DNA from: DSOI01 sp041394885
Lineage (GTDB): Bacteria > Acidobacteriota > Terriglobia > Bryobacterales > Bryobacteraceae
Assembly (NCBI GenBank): GCA_041394885.1
Contig: JAWKHI010000001.1
Coordinates: 124,001-188,000 of the forward strand
Reading direction: 5' to 3'
Length of the DNA: 64,000 nucleotides
Shown: piece after piece, positions 40,978 to 48,570 of the stretch
Numbering within the stretch: position 1 is the first letter of the stretch
Layout: each line of letters opens with the position of its first letter
Notes under the pieces: model-generated
What the model was told of the DNA's origin: nothing
The model's database searches: none
Seen by the model: only the letters and a program-made list of their open reading frames with translations
Made by a program: the position numbers and the translations under genes

Positions 40978-43047
40978 CTACTCTTCGTCTTCGTCGCCGC
41001 CGCCGCCCTGCGCCTTCGCCGCGGCGATTACCTTGTCGGCCTGTAGCTGCGGCACGAAGTCATAGTGCGAGAACTCCATGTGGAACGATCCGCGGCCCTG
41101 CGTCATCGACGTAAGGTCGTTCTGATAGGTGAGCATTTCCGCCATCGGCACTTGCGCGCGAATGATCTGCGTGCTGCCCTTGGTGTCCATGCCCGAGACA
41201 CGGCCCCGGCGGCTGTTGAAATCTCCCATCAGATCACCCGCGTAGTCCACCGGCGCCTGGACCTCCACATCCATCACCGGCTCGAGCAACGCCGGCTTGG
41301 CCTGCTCCATCGCCAGCTTGAAGGCTTTCCGTCCGGCCATCTTGAACGACATTTCGTTCGAGTCCACGTCGTGGTAGGAGCCGTCATAGAGAACGATCTT
41401 GAAGTCCACCACCGGAAATCCGGCCAGATAGCCGCGTTCGGCCGCTTCGAGAATTCCCTTCTCCACCGCCGGCACGAACTGCTTGGGAATCGCGCCGCCG
41501 AAGATCTCGTTGGAGAACTCGAACTGCTGCCCGCGATCGAGCGGAGACATCCGAATGCGGCAGTCGCCGAACTGGCCGTGCCCACCCGTCTGCTTTTTGT
41601 GACGCCCATGGACATCGGCCGATCCGCGTATGGTTTCCCGGTACGGGATTTTCGGCGCATGCAGTTCTACATCCACGTGATACCGGTTCTTGAGCTTCGA
41701 GCAGATGATTTCCACGTGCTGCTGGCCGCTGCCCGCCACCAGAAATTCCTTCGTTTGCTCGTCGCGGTAGAAGCGCAGCGCCTGGTCTTCTTCGAGCACG
41801 CGCTGGATCGCATTGCCCATACGGTCTTCGTCCTGGCGCGTCTTGGCGTGGATGGCGTAGGCGATCGAGGGTTCCGGCAGTTTCACCTCCGGGTAAACGA
41901 TCGGCGAGCCTTTCTCGGCCAGGGTGTCGCCGGTGTGAGTGTCCTTCAACTTCGCTACCGCGCCGATGTCGCCCGCGTGTAGTTGCGTCACCGGAACGAT
42001 CGTCTTGCCCTGCAGTACTCCGATGTGAGCCAGCCGTTCGTCGGCACCTGATCGCGAACTGATCAGATGAGCATCGTTCCTGATCACCCCGGACATCACT
42101 TTGAAGTAGCTCAGCCGCCCGGCGAACACATCGGCCACGGTTTTGAACACGAATGCGGCGGGCGGCTGATCGTCGGACACGGGGCGATCGGCGACGACCC
42201 GGCCCACCGGGGACGGCAGATAGTCGAGACAGAATTTCAGAATGCGATCGGATCCTATGTTGTGCAACGCGCTGGCGCACAGAACCGGAAAGATCTTGCC
42301 GGCCTTGATACCGGTGACCAAACCGTCGTGGATGTGCTCCACCGGCAGCGTGCCTTGCTCGAAAAACTCCTCGAGAAGGGCATCGTCACCTTCGGCGGCC
42401 ATTTCCACCAAGGCCTCGTGCGCCTCCTTGGCGGCCTCGGCGAGATCGGCCGGGATCGGCGATTCCACGCCCTTGCCGTCGCCGTCGAAGGTGTAGGTGA
42501 AGGCCTTCATCTCGATCAGATCCACCACACCCTTGAACTCACGTTCGCTTCCGATCGGGAGCTGGATCGCCACCGCCCCGCGCCCGAACGATTCCTGGAT
42601 CGACTCCATGGCGCGTCCGAAGTCGGCCCGTTCACGGGCGAGCTTGTTCACCACCACCGCGCGCGGCAACTTGGCTTCCGCCGCCAGCGACCAGGTCTTT
42701 TCCGTTTGCGCCTCCACCCCCGACACGCCGTCCACCAGCGCAATCGCCGCATCGGCCGCCGCTAGCGACTGCTTCACTTCGCCCGTAAAGATATTGAACC
42801 CGGGCGTATCGATCACGTTCACCTTGCACTTGCCCCATTCCACGGCCACGACACCGCTCGCGATGGATATCTTCCTGGCAATCTCTTCTTCGTCGAAATC
42901 GGTGAGGGCGTTTCCCTCGTCCACCAGGCCCAGCCGGTTGCCGATTCCGCTGGTGAAGGCCAGCGCCGAGGCAAGCGAAGTCTTGCCCGAGTTCAGATGT
43001 CCAATTAACGCGACATTGCGGATGTCGCCGCCGTCGTAGACTTTCAA
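40978..43047 (-). CDS. EF-G-like translational GTPase
   Basis: A 689-aa member of the EF-G type II (FusA2-like) branch. G1 is GHLNSGKTS, G3 is DTPGFN in place of the usual DTPGH, and G4 is NKLA (134-137) in place of NKxD. Domains II-V follow, with RGSADVHGRHKKQTGGHGQFGDC and GWARPVRR-type contacts in domain IV. The C-terminus is acidic (GGGDEDEE). The chosen start is the TTG at 43047 because AAGGAGA lies at 7-base spacing and the sequence then reads KVYDGGDIRN as in homologues. The loss of the G4 Asp weakens guanine choice in known GTPases. Confidence 0.85.
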   Translation of the reverse strand: MKVYDGGDIRNVALIGHLNSGKTSLASALAFTSGIGNRLGLVDEGNALTDFDEEEIARKISIASGVVAVEWGKCKVNVIDTPGFNIFTGEVKQSLAAADAAIALVDGVSGVEAQTEKTWSLAAEAKLPRAVVVNKLARERADFGRAMESIQESFGRGAVAIQLPIGSEREFKGVVDLIEMKAFTYTFDGDGKGVESPIPADLAEAAKEAHEALVEMAAEGDDALLEEFFEQGTLPVEHIHDGLVTGIKAGKIFPVLCASALHNIGSDRILKFCLDYLPSPVGRVVADRPVSDDQPPAAFVFKTVADVFAGRLSYFKVMSGVIRNDAHLISSRSGADERLAHIGVLQGKTIVPVTQLHAGDIGAVAKLKDTHTGDTLAEKGSPIVYPEVKLPEPSIAYAIHAKTRQDEDRMGNAIQRVLEEDQALRFYRDEQTKEFLVAGSGQQHVEIICSKLKNRYHVDVELHAPKIPYRETIRGSADVHGRHKKQTGGHGQFGDCRIRMSPLDRGQQFEFSNEIFGGAIPKQFVPAVEKGILEAAERGYLAGFPVVDFKIVLYDGSYHDVDSNEMSFKMAGRKAFKLAMEQAKPALLEPVMDVEVQAPVDYAGDLMGDFNSRRGRVSGMDTKGSTQIIRAQVPMAEMLTYQNDLTSMTQGRGSFHMEFSHYDFVPQLQADKVIAAAKAQGGGGDEDEE

Positions 43048-43194
43048 GGTCGTGGTCTCCTTTTCATCTGTGTACGTGGTTGCCAGCAGTGGCCGAAACC
43101 GCTCTGTAACGAACAGGATGTTATCATACCGCCGCTGTAGCGGAAAATTCACGCTACAAAACCCACAGCCCCAGGCATACTACCCGAAACTCTT

Positions 43195-43910
43195 TTGATC
43201 GAAAGGACCTACCTCGAAGATGGATGTTCCACCGGATCACGCAAAACGTGGTCAGCACCGCCGATGCACATCGGTTCGTCACCGCTCGGAGCAGCCGTTC
43301 TCTGGATCGTCGGCCTGTGGCTGCTCCGGCTCGCCATTCGCCTGCTTTCGCGCGGCCTGAAGCAGCAGGCTATCGACCTCACTCTCATCCGATACCTCGC
43401 CAACACCATTTCAGTTGTTCTCACCATCATTGTGGTGCCGGCGATACTCGGCATGGTCGGCGTCGGAACCACATCGTTTGCCGCCTTGCTCGCCGGCGCG
43501 TTTCTTGTCGTGTCGCGGCCTTTCAAGCCGGGCGACTTGATCTCCGCGGGTGGGGTTAACCGGCACGGTCGAAGAAATCGGGCTGTTCGTCACCGCCATC
43601 AACACCCCGGACAACGTCCAGACCTTCGTCGGCAACATCAAGATCCTTGCCGACAACCTCCGGAACTACTCCGCCGACCCCTTCCGCCGCGTCGACATCA
43701 CCGCTCCTGTCGCCCACGCCAAAGATCCCAGGCAGGCCATTGCCGAGATCGGGCTGCGGCTAAAATCCATCCCGAATCTGGCCGGCAACCCGGCCCCCGA
43801 TATCGAGATCCTGAACTACAACGCGTCCGGCTGCCCACTGGCGGTGCGGCCCTACTGCCACACCGGCCATTACTGGCGGGTCTACTCCGATACCCAAAGA
43901 TCGTGAAAGA
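43195..43910 (+). pseudogene. MscS-type small-conductance mechanosensitive channel, broken
   Basis: The first frame has channel helices (AAVLWIVGLWLLRLAIRLL, IRYLANTISVVLTIIVVPAIL, TTSFAALLAGAFLVVSRPFKPGDLI). It then loses the frame at the GGGG of 43552-43555, where one G too many is present. The second frame continues LTGTVEEIGLFVTAINTPDN and VRPYCHTGHYWRVYSD, the MscS beta domain. About 20 residues of the pore helix (normally between FAALLA and GAFLVV) are missing in frame, and the C-terminal domain is cut short. Both lesions argue for a true pseudogene. The intact protein would open under membrane tension. Confidence 0.75.
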
Positions 43911-43972
43911 TCTACTGGGTTCGGGTGGCTTCCCCGCCCCCGAGATGCGTCCTCAGATCGGGTACGAGCGCG

Positions 43973-45169
43973 TTAAACGCGCAACTCCGACACCAGTGCA
44001 CCGGCCGCCGAGCGCAGTGCGGACGCTTCTTCCGAGAGGGCATCGGCGGCTGCCAGCAGCGCCCCCGCGGCTTCGCTGGTCCTGCTTGCGGACGCCTCCA
44101 CACCGCGGATGCTGTCGGAGAGTTCAGCCGAAATCGAAGCGGCCTCCTGCACGCTCGCGCTGATCTCGCCGGTAGCGGTGCGCTGCTCCGAAACGGCCGC
44201 GAAAATCGATCGCGATATTTCGTTCATTTCGTCGATCCGCCGCGCGATCGAGTCAATCGAGGTGAATGCCTCGGCAGCCACCTCGCGGACCTGCTGTACG
44301 TGCGAGTCGATTTCTTCGGTGGCGCCCGCCGTCTGGCGCGACAGATTCTTCACCTCGCTCGCCACAACCGCGAATCCCCGCCCCGCGGCTCCCGCCCGCG
44401 CCGCTTCGATGTTGGCGTTCAGGGCTAGCATGTTGGTTTGCCGCGCGATCTGGTTGATGACGTGAACCACACTCCCAACCCGCGCCGACACCGAGTCCAG
44501 ATGCTGCATCACCTCGCTCGACTTGCGAGCCTCCCCAGCCGTTTGCGCCGCCAGTTTCGACGATTGCCCGGTTTGGGACTCCACCGCGAGGAATGAGGTA
44601 GTCAACTGCTCGGTGGCCGCCGCCACCGTTTGCACACTCGCCGAGGTCTGTTGCGCCGCCGTTGCCACCGTGGCAGCCTGTTCGGTGGTTTGCCGCGCCA
44701 TTGCCGCCATTTCCCCCGCCGTGCGCCGCATCGAATCCGCCGAGGCGGCAACGGTCGCCACCACGCCGTGGACGGTCTCTTCCAAACTATGCGCCAAGTC
44801 CCGCCGGCGCGCCTCGGCTCGCGCCAACTCTCCCGCTTGTTCTTCCATCTTTCGTGTGGCCGCATTGATCAGGGCCGCACCCGCCCGGAATGTGCCCGGC
44901 ATGCCCCGCACCAGAAACTGCCGGTAGTACAGGCCATGCGCGGCATGATCGAGCGAGGCCCCTGCCTCGCGCACAAAGGCATCCATCACGTCGAGCAGAT
45001 GGTTGATCGAGTGCAACAAACGCCCCAGATCGCCTTCGCTCGGCGCTCCGATCAGCCTGGGTTCGAGATTCCCCCCCGCGGCCGCCTCGCACACCTGGGC
45101 CGCGAGCGCGATCCAGTATTCCGGCTCGAGTGGCCGGGAGTCTTCAGAGACTCCAAACGAATTCGTCAT
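43973..45169 (-). CDS. Soluble methyl-accepting chemotaxis protein
   Basis: A 398-aa MCP without any membrane helix. A short N-terminal part is followed by a HAMP-like segment (EGDLGRLLHSINHLLDVMDAFV) and a signalling coiled coil. The conserved tip reads RQTNMLALNANIEAARAGAAGRGFAVVASEVKNLSRQT, which binds CheA/CheW. Homologues often carry a PAS sensor in the same chain; here the PAS part is a separate gene upstream whose end overlaps this start by 26 bases. The ATG at 45169 has only a weak GGATG before it. It likely senses redox or oxygen through the PAS partner. Confidence 0.87.
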   Translation of the reverse strand: MTNSFGVSEDSRPLEPEYWIALAAQVCEAAAGGNLEPRLIGAPSEGDLGRLLHSINHLLDVMDAFVREAGASLDHAAHGLYYRQFLVRGMPGTFRAGAALINAATRKMEEQAGELARAEARRRDLAHSLEETVHGVVATVAASADSMRRTAGEMAAMARQTTEQAATVATAAQQTSASVQTVAAATEQLTTSFLAVESQTGQSSKLAAQTAGEARKSSEVMQHLDSVSARVGSVVHVINQIARQTNMLALNANIEAARAGAAGRGFAVVASEVKNLSRQTAGATEEIDSHVQQVREVAAEAFTSIDSIARRIDEMNEISRSIFAAVSEQRTATGEISASVQEAASISAELSDSIRGVEASASRTSEAAGALLAAADALSEEASALRSAAGALVSELRV

Positions 45170-45728
45170 AAGGCATCCTTTCCCCGCCACCCGCGCCCGG
45201 GCGTGATCGACCCGTACCGGCATTGCCCATTCCCGCTTCTTCCAACAGCAGAGCGAGCAGTTTCCCGCCGGCTTCGGTCGCCTGCCGCGCATTGGCATGG
45301 CGCTGCTCTTCCTGCCGTAAGCGCGCGTAGATGGGCTCGATCGCAGCCACGGCGCGAGGCGTGGGCCAACGGCGGTTGGAGTGAAAATTCGTGATCGCGC
45401 CGGATGCGTCGAACGTCGGCGTCACGTGCGCATGCACCCAGTAGTGATCTCCATTGCTCGCCATATTCTTGACGTACGCGAAAATCTCTTTTCCGGCCTT
45501 CAATTGCGTCCAGAGCAGTCCGAACACGCAGCGCGGCATGTCCGGGTGCCGAATGATGTTGTGCGGCTGACCCAGAATCTCAGACTCTCTGTACCCGGCC
45601 ACACGAAGAAAAACCGGGTTGGCGTAGGTGATGATTCCCTTGAGATCGGTCTTGCTGACTATGATCTCTTCTTCCCCGAAGGTGATTTCCCGTCCGGTGG
45701 GTTTCGGGCGGTTCGCTGTTTGCTGCAA
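45144..45728 (-). CDS. PAS-domain sensor (Aer-like N-terminal half)
   Basis: A 194-aa protein with one PAS domain. Its signature is EEIIVSKTDLKGIITYANPVFLRVAGYRESEILGQPHNIIRHPDMPR, then FAYVKNMASNGDHYWVHAHVTP. This is the Aer/PAS-MCP type, which usually binds FAD or haem and reports energy or oxygen state. After the PAS domain a helix (IEPIYARLRQEEQRHANARQ) leads towards the partner MCP. The start is a TTG at 45728 supported by AAGGAGG. It overlaps the MCP gene by 26 bases; the two together equal one full-length Aer-like receptor. A sigma-28-like promoter lies upstream. Confidence 0.85.
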   Translation of the reverse strand: MQQTANRPKPTGREITFGEEEIIVSKTDLKGIITYANPVFLRVAGYRESEILGQPHNIIRHPDMPRCVFGLLWTQLKAGKEIFAYVKNMASNGDHYWVHAHVTPTFDASGAITNFHSNRRWPTPRAVAAIEPIYARLRQEEQRHANARQATEAGGKLLALLLEEAGMGNAGTGRSRPGAGGGERMPYDEFVWSL

Positions 45729-45746
45729 AGAGCCTCCTTCACTCTT

Positions 45747-45773
45747 CTTTCGGAAGAAATCCGGCGACCTTTA
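45747..45773 (-). promoter_or_regulatory. Sigma-28 (FliA)-like promoter of the PAS-MCP pair
   Basis: On the minus strand TAAAGGTC (45766-45773) is followed after 11 bases by TCCGAAAG (45747-45754). Compared with TAAAGTTT-N11-GCCGATAA this is 6 of 8 and 5 of 8 matches at the exact spacing. The expected start lies about 12 bases before the TTG, just including its ribosome-binding site. Confidence 0.4.
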
Positions 45774-45845
45774 ACAGCACAAAAAGTCCATAAATATCGC
45801 AACAAATGTCAACGGAATCGAATCACGCGGCTTGGCGGGTTCGCT

Positions 45846-46223
45846 CTATATCGTGCCCAGATGCAGATCGGGGACCTTCTCGAAATGCCGCCGATTCCGC
45901 GTCAGCAGGATCCCTCGACGCCGGACGACGATGCCCGCGATGAGGCTGTCCGCCATCCCGATCCGTGCACCTGATTTCTCGAGTTCGCGCCGGATCTGAG
46001 CGGCTTGGTCCACGCTGTCGGCGTCCAGTTCCAGGGTGCCGATCGCGGCGAGCAGCCGCTTGACGCGGGCGAGCGTCGCGGGCGATTTCGCCCCACTGAG
46101 CAGCTCGAAGCGGGTGATGGCGGTGGTCGTAAGCCGGGCGCTCAATTCGAGCGCGATCCGATCGGCGGCGGGGCCTTTGCCGTTGAGGAAGTCGATCAGA
46201 ACATCGGTATCGGCCACCATCAT
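45846..46223 (-). CDS. PIN-domain toxin (VapC-like)
   Basis: A 125-aa PIN ribonuclease. Conserved acids are in ADTDVLIDFLNG, RFELLSGA and GMADSLIAGI; the last motif LLTRNRRHFEKVP has Asn in a position that is often Asp but tolerated. VapC-type toxins cut tRNA or rRNA and are held inactive by the antitoxin encoded upstream. The stop codon of that antitoxin overlaps the ATGATG start region (46220-46223). GGGAGA lies 8 bases before the first ATG. Confidence 0.88.
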   Translation of the reverse strand: MMVADTDVLIDFLNGKGPAADRIALELSARLTTTAITRFELLSGAKSPATLARVKRLLAAIGTLELDADSVDQAAQIRRELEKSGARIGMADSLIAGIVVRRRGILLTRNRRHFEKVPDLHLGTI

Positions 46224-46459
46224 CGCCAATTCTCCCGGATGGATCGTGCCTCGGCACGCAACTGTTCCGATTCCCGCGCGCTAAGCGAACCGCGCAACGC
46301 GAGCGCCTCAGCCACGGCTGTCGTATCCTCCTCCACTCTATGTAGGTAGATCTCCAAGGCTTCCACGATGAGGGAAGAAAAACCCTTCTGCCCCCTCTGC
46401 CCGCTGATTTCGAGGAGCCGCGCCCGAAACTGGTCCGGAATCTCGATAGTCGTTCTCAT
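46220..46459 (-). CDS. Ribbon-helix-helix-type antitoxin
   Basis: A 79-aa protein with an N-terminal RTTIEIPDQFRARLLEIS, typical of ribbon-helix-helix or VapB-like DNA-binding, then GFSSLIVEALEIYLHRVEE and an acidic to basic tail for toxin binding. The next gene encodes the PIN toxin and overlaps this stop. A 7-bp inverted repeat (46472-46487) lies just before the -10 box, fitting autoregulation. There is no Shine-Dalgarno sequence; TAATCT ends 6 bases before the ATG. Confidence 0.85.
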   Translation of the reverse strand: MRTTIEIPDQFRARLLEISGQRGQKGFSSLIVEALEIYLHRVEEDTTAVAEALALRGSLSARESEQLRAEARSIRENWR

Positions 46460-46465
46460 ATCTCA

Positions 46466-46471
46466 AGATTA
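46466..46471 (-). promoter_or_regulatory. -10 box of the antitoxin-toxin operon, leaderless position
   Basis: TAATCT on the minus strand (TAnnnT) ends 6 bases before the ATG at 46459, so transcription would start at the initiation codon. The palindrome 46472-46487 directly abuts it upstream. Confidence 0.45.
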
Positions 46472-46487
46472 GCATGCATGTGCATGC
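46472..46487. promoter_or_regulatory. Palindromic operator of the toxin-antitoxin promoter
   Basis: GCATGCA-TG-TGCATGC is a perfect 7-bp inverted repeat around two central bases. It begins at the base next to the -10 box and spans the region where the -10/-35 spacer should be. A bound antitoxin dimer would therefore shut off its own promoter. Confidence 0.6.
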
Positions 46488-46560
46488 ACTTGCTTCTCCG
46501 GTCCGAGACGGTCGGCTCGACGCTGTCGGCTCGACACCGCGCGGACCGCAACGGTGTCGA

Positions 46561-46566
46561 TATAAT
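46561..46566 (+). promoter_or_regulatory. -10 box (TATAAT) upstream of PSD unit 3
   Basis: A perfect TATAAT. It implies transcription from near 46573, so translation of PSD unit 3 must begin after that, against the distant ATG at 46474. Confidence 0.45.
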
Positions 46567-46599
46567 GGAGCGGAAGTTCAAAGCGACGAGGGCGATTAT

Positions 46600-48570
46600 C
46601 TGAACAACCCGGCCCGGCTTCCATTTTCGACTCTTCGCGGTTGCCCAGCCATCGCTGCGCTCCTTCTCGCCAGTTCCCTGCACGCCCAACCGAACTTCGG
46701 TTTTCCCCAAGCCCAGACCTTCCTCCAGCAATATTGCGTTCAGTGTCACAGCGCCAAGACCGGCGCGGGCGGCTTCAAACTGGAGCGTGTGGCCGCCCGG
46801 GACTCCCTGCGGACGGACGCGCACAAGTGGACGTCGCTGGCCACGCGCGTCACCAACGGCGAGATGCCGCCGAAAGGTTCGCCGGCGCCCCCGATCGACC
46901 AACGCGTCCAGTTCACGGAATGGGTGGAATCGGCGCTGCGGGCAGAAGCCTGCGCCGGCGGTCTTACCGCGGGTCCGTCACCGATCCGCCGCCTCAACCG
47001 GGATGAATACGCGGCCACCATTCGTGACCTGCTCGACATCCATCTCGATATCGGCGGCAACCTCCCGGCCGATGGCGCTGGCGGCGAAGGTTTTGACAAC
47101 GCCGCGGAGACTCTGTTTCTGTCCCCGCTCCACGCGGAAAAGTATCTCGACACGGCGAAATTCGCGCTGGACTTCGCTGCCAAGGAATACAAATCCCGGG
47201 CCAAGATCTTGATCGCGGAACCGGGCCCGGGGACATCGCCCGAACAGGCCGCCCGCGCGATTCTCGCCGGCTTCCTGCCGCGCGCGTTCCGCCGGCCCGT
47301 CGCCGGCGCCGAAGTCGCCCCCTACCTTTCGCTCTACCACGCCGCGCGGGAGCAGAATCAGACGTTCGAAGAAGCAGTGTTCTTCGCCCTTCGCGCCGCC
47401 CTGGTATCACCTCACTTTCTCTTCCGCGCCGAAGGCCCGGCCGCGTCGGCTACCGCCCGGCCGGCAAGCTACGCGCTTGCGTCCCGACTGTCGTACTTCC
47501 TGTGGGGCAGCATGCCCGACGAGCTTATTTTCGATATCGCCGCCGAGGGGCGATTGCAGGATCCGGCCGTGCTCCGAGCCCTGATTCCGCGCATGCTGCG
47601 CAACGACAGGTCGCTCGCCTTCGCCAACCGCTTCGTCGAGCAGTGGCTCCGGACCCGTGAGTTGGGCGGCGACAAAGCGCCCGATGCCATGCTGTTTCCC
47701 GAGTTCACCGCCGACGAAGAGCTTCGCTCCGACATTCGCTATCAGCCGGTGCTGTTCTTCCGTGAATTGCTCGTCCGCGACATTTCGCTGCTCAATCTCA
47801 TTGATTCCACACACACCATCGGCACCAGTAACCTGGCCCGGCACTACGGCGTGAAGTTCGATTACCGGCAGGCCGGCACCAAACAGCCGCAATGGGTGCC
47901 CGTACCGGATCATTCCGATCGGGGTGGGCTGCTCGGCATGGCGGCCATTCTTGCCGTCTCGTCGCACCCCTACCGTTCGAGTCCTGTGCTGCGCGGGGCC
48001 TGGATCCTCGATTCGATGCTCGGCACGCCTCCCCCGCCGCCGCCCCCCAACGTGCCGCCGCTCGAGGAAGCCAAGGAGGGCGCACCGGCCGCGTCGGTGC
48101 GCGAGCGTCTGACCGCGCATCGGGCCAACGCCGCCTGCGCCGCCTGTCACGATCGTATCGATCCGCTCGGATTCGCTCTCGAAAACTACGACCCCGTCGG
48201 CGCGTGGCGGAACTACGACAGCGGCAAGCCGGTGGATAACAACGGCCGGCTCGTCGACGGCGCCGAGTTCAGCGGACCGGCCGAACTGAAGGCCACCCTC
48301 ATGAAGCGGCGCGATGTGTTCATCCGCAACCTCGCGTCGAAGATGCTCGGCTACGCACTCGGCCGCGGGCTCACGCTGTCGGACGCGTGCACCGTTGACG
48401 ATATAGTGGCTCAGGTGAGAGAACAGAATTACAGGGCGCAGGCCTTGGTCGAGGCAATCGTCCTCAGCGCCCCCTTCCTGCGTCCGCCGGAAAAGGGAGC
48501 GCCTGAGCCGGGGCAATTGGCAGAAGAGATCAAGCCGGAACAATTGAAAAAAGCGAGGACCAGCCGATGA
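46600..48570 (+). CDS. PSD-type protein: DUF1587/DUF1592/DUF1588/DUF1585 with cytochrome c-like start
   Basis: An exported protein of about 656 aa. A Sec signal ends at ASSLHAQ; then comes CVQCHSA (cytochrome-like), DUF1587 (RRLNRDEYAATIRDLLDI), and DUF1592 from about ASRLSYFLWGSMPDELI. DUF1588 has CAACHDRIDPLGFALENYDPVGAWR, and DUF1585 at the end has NLASKMLGYALGRGLTLSD. The start is uncertain. The only ATG (46474) or GTG in frame lies before the TATAAT promoter and inside the toxin-antitoxin operator. The CTG at 46600, after GAGGGCG, is the first plausible initiator and gives a normal signal peptide. It overlaps the DUF1552 partner by 4 bases. Confidence 0.82.
   Translation: MNNPARLPFSTLRGCPAIAALLLASSLHAQPNFGFPQAQTFLQQYCVQCHSAKTGAGGFKLERVAARDSLRTDAHKWTSLATRVTNGEMPPKGSPAPPIDQRVQFTEWVESALRAEACAGGLTAGPSPIRRLNRDEYAATIRDLLDIHLDIGGNLPADGAGGEGFDNAAETLFLSPLHAEKYLDTAKFALDFAAKEYKSRAKILIAEPGPGTSPEQAARAILAGFLPRAFRRPVAGAEVAPYLSLYHAAREQNQTFEEAVFFALRAALVSPHFLFRAEGPAASATARPASYALASRLSYFLWGSMPDELIFDIAAEGRLQDPAVLRALIPRMLRNDRSLAFANRFVEQWLRTRELGGDKAPDAMLFPEFTADEELRSDIRYQPVLFFRELLVRDISLLNLIDSTHTIGTSNLARHYGVKFDYRQAGTKQPQWVPVPDHSDRGGLLGMAAILAVSSHPYRSSPVLRGAWILDSMLGTPPPPPPPNVPPLEEAKEGAPAASVRERLTAHRANAACAACHDRIDPLGFALENYDPVGAWRNYDSGKPVDNNGRLVDGAEFSGPAELKATLMKRRDVFIRNLASKMLGYALGRGLTLSDACTVDDIVAQVREQNYRAQALVEAIVLSAPFLRPPEKGAPEPGQLAEEIKPEQLKKARTSR

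Noticed and set aside
46474..46599. N-terminal extension of PSD unit 3 from ATG 46474
   Set aside because: It overlaps the palindromic operator and precedes a TATAAT box; the added residues are not signal-like.
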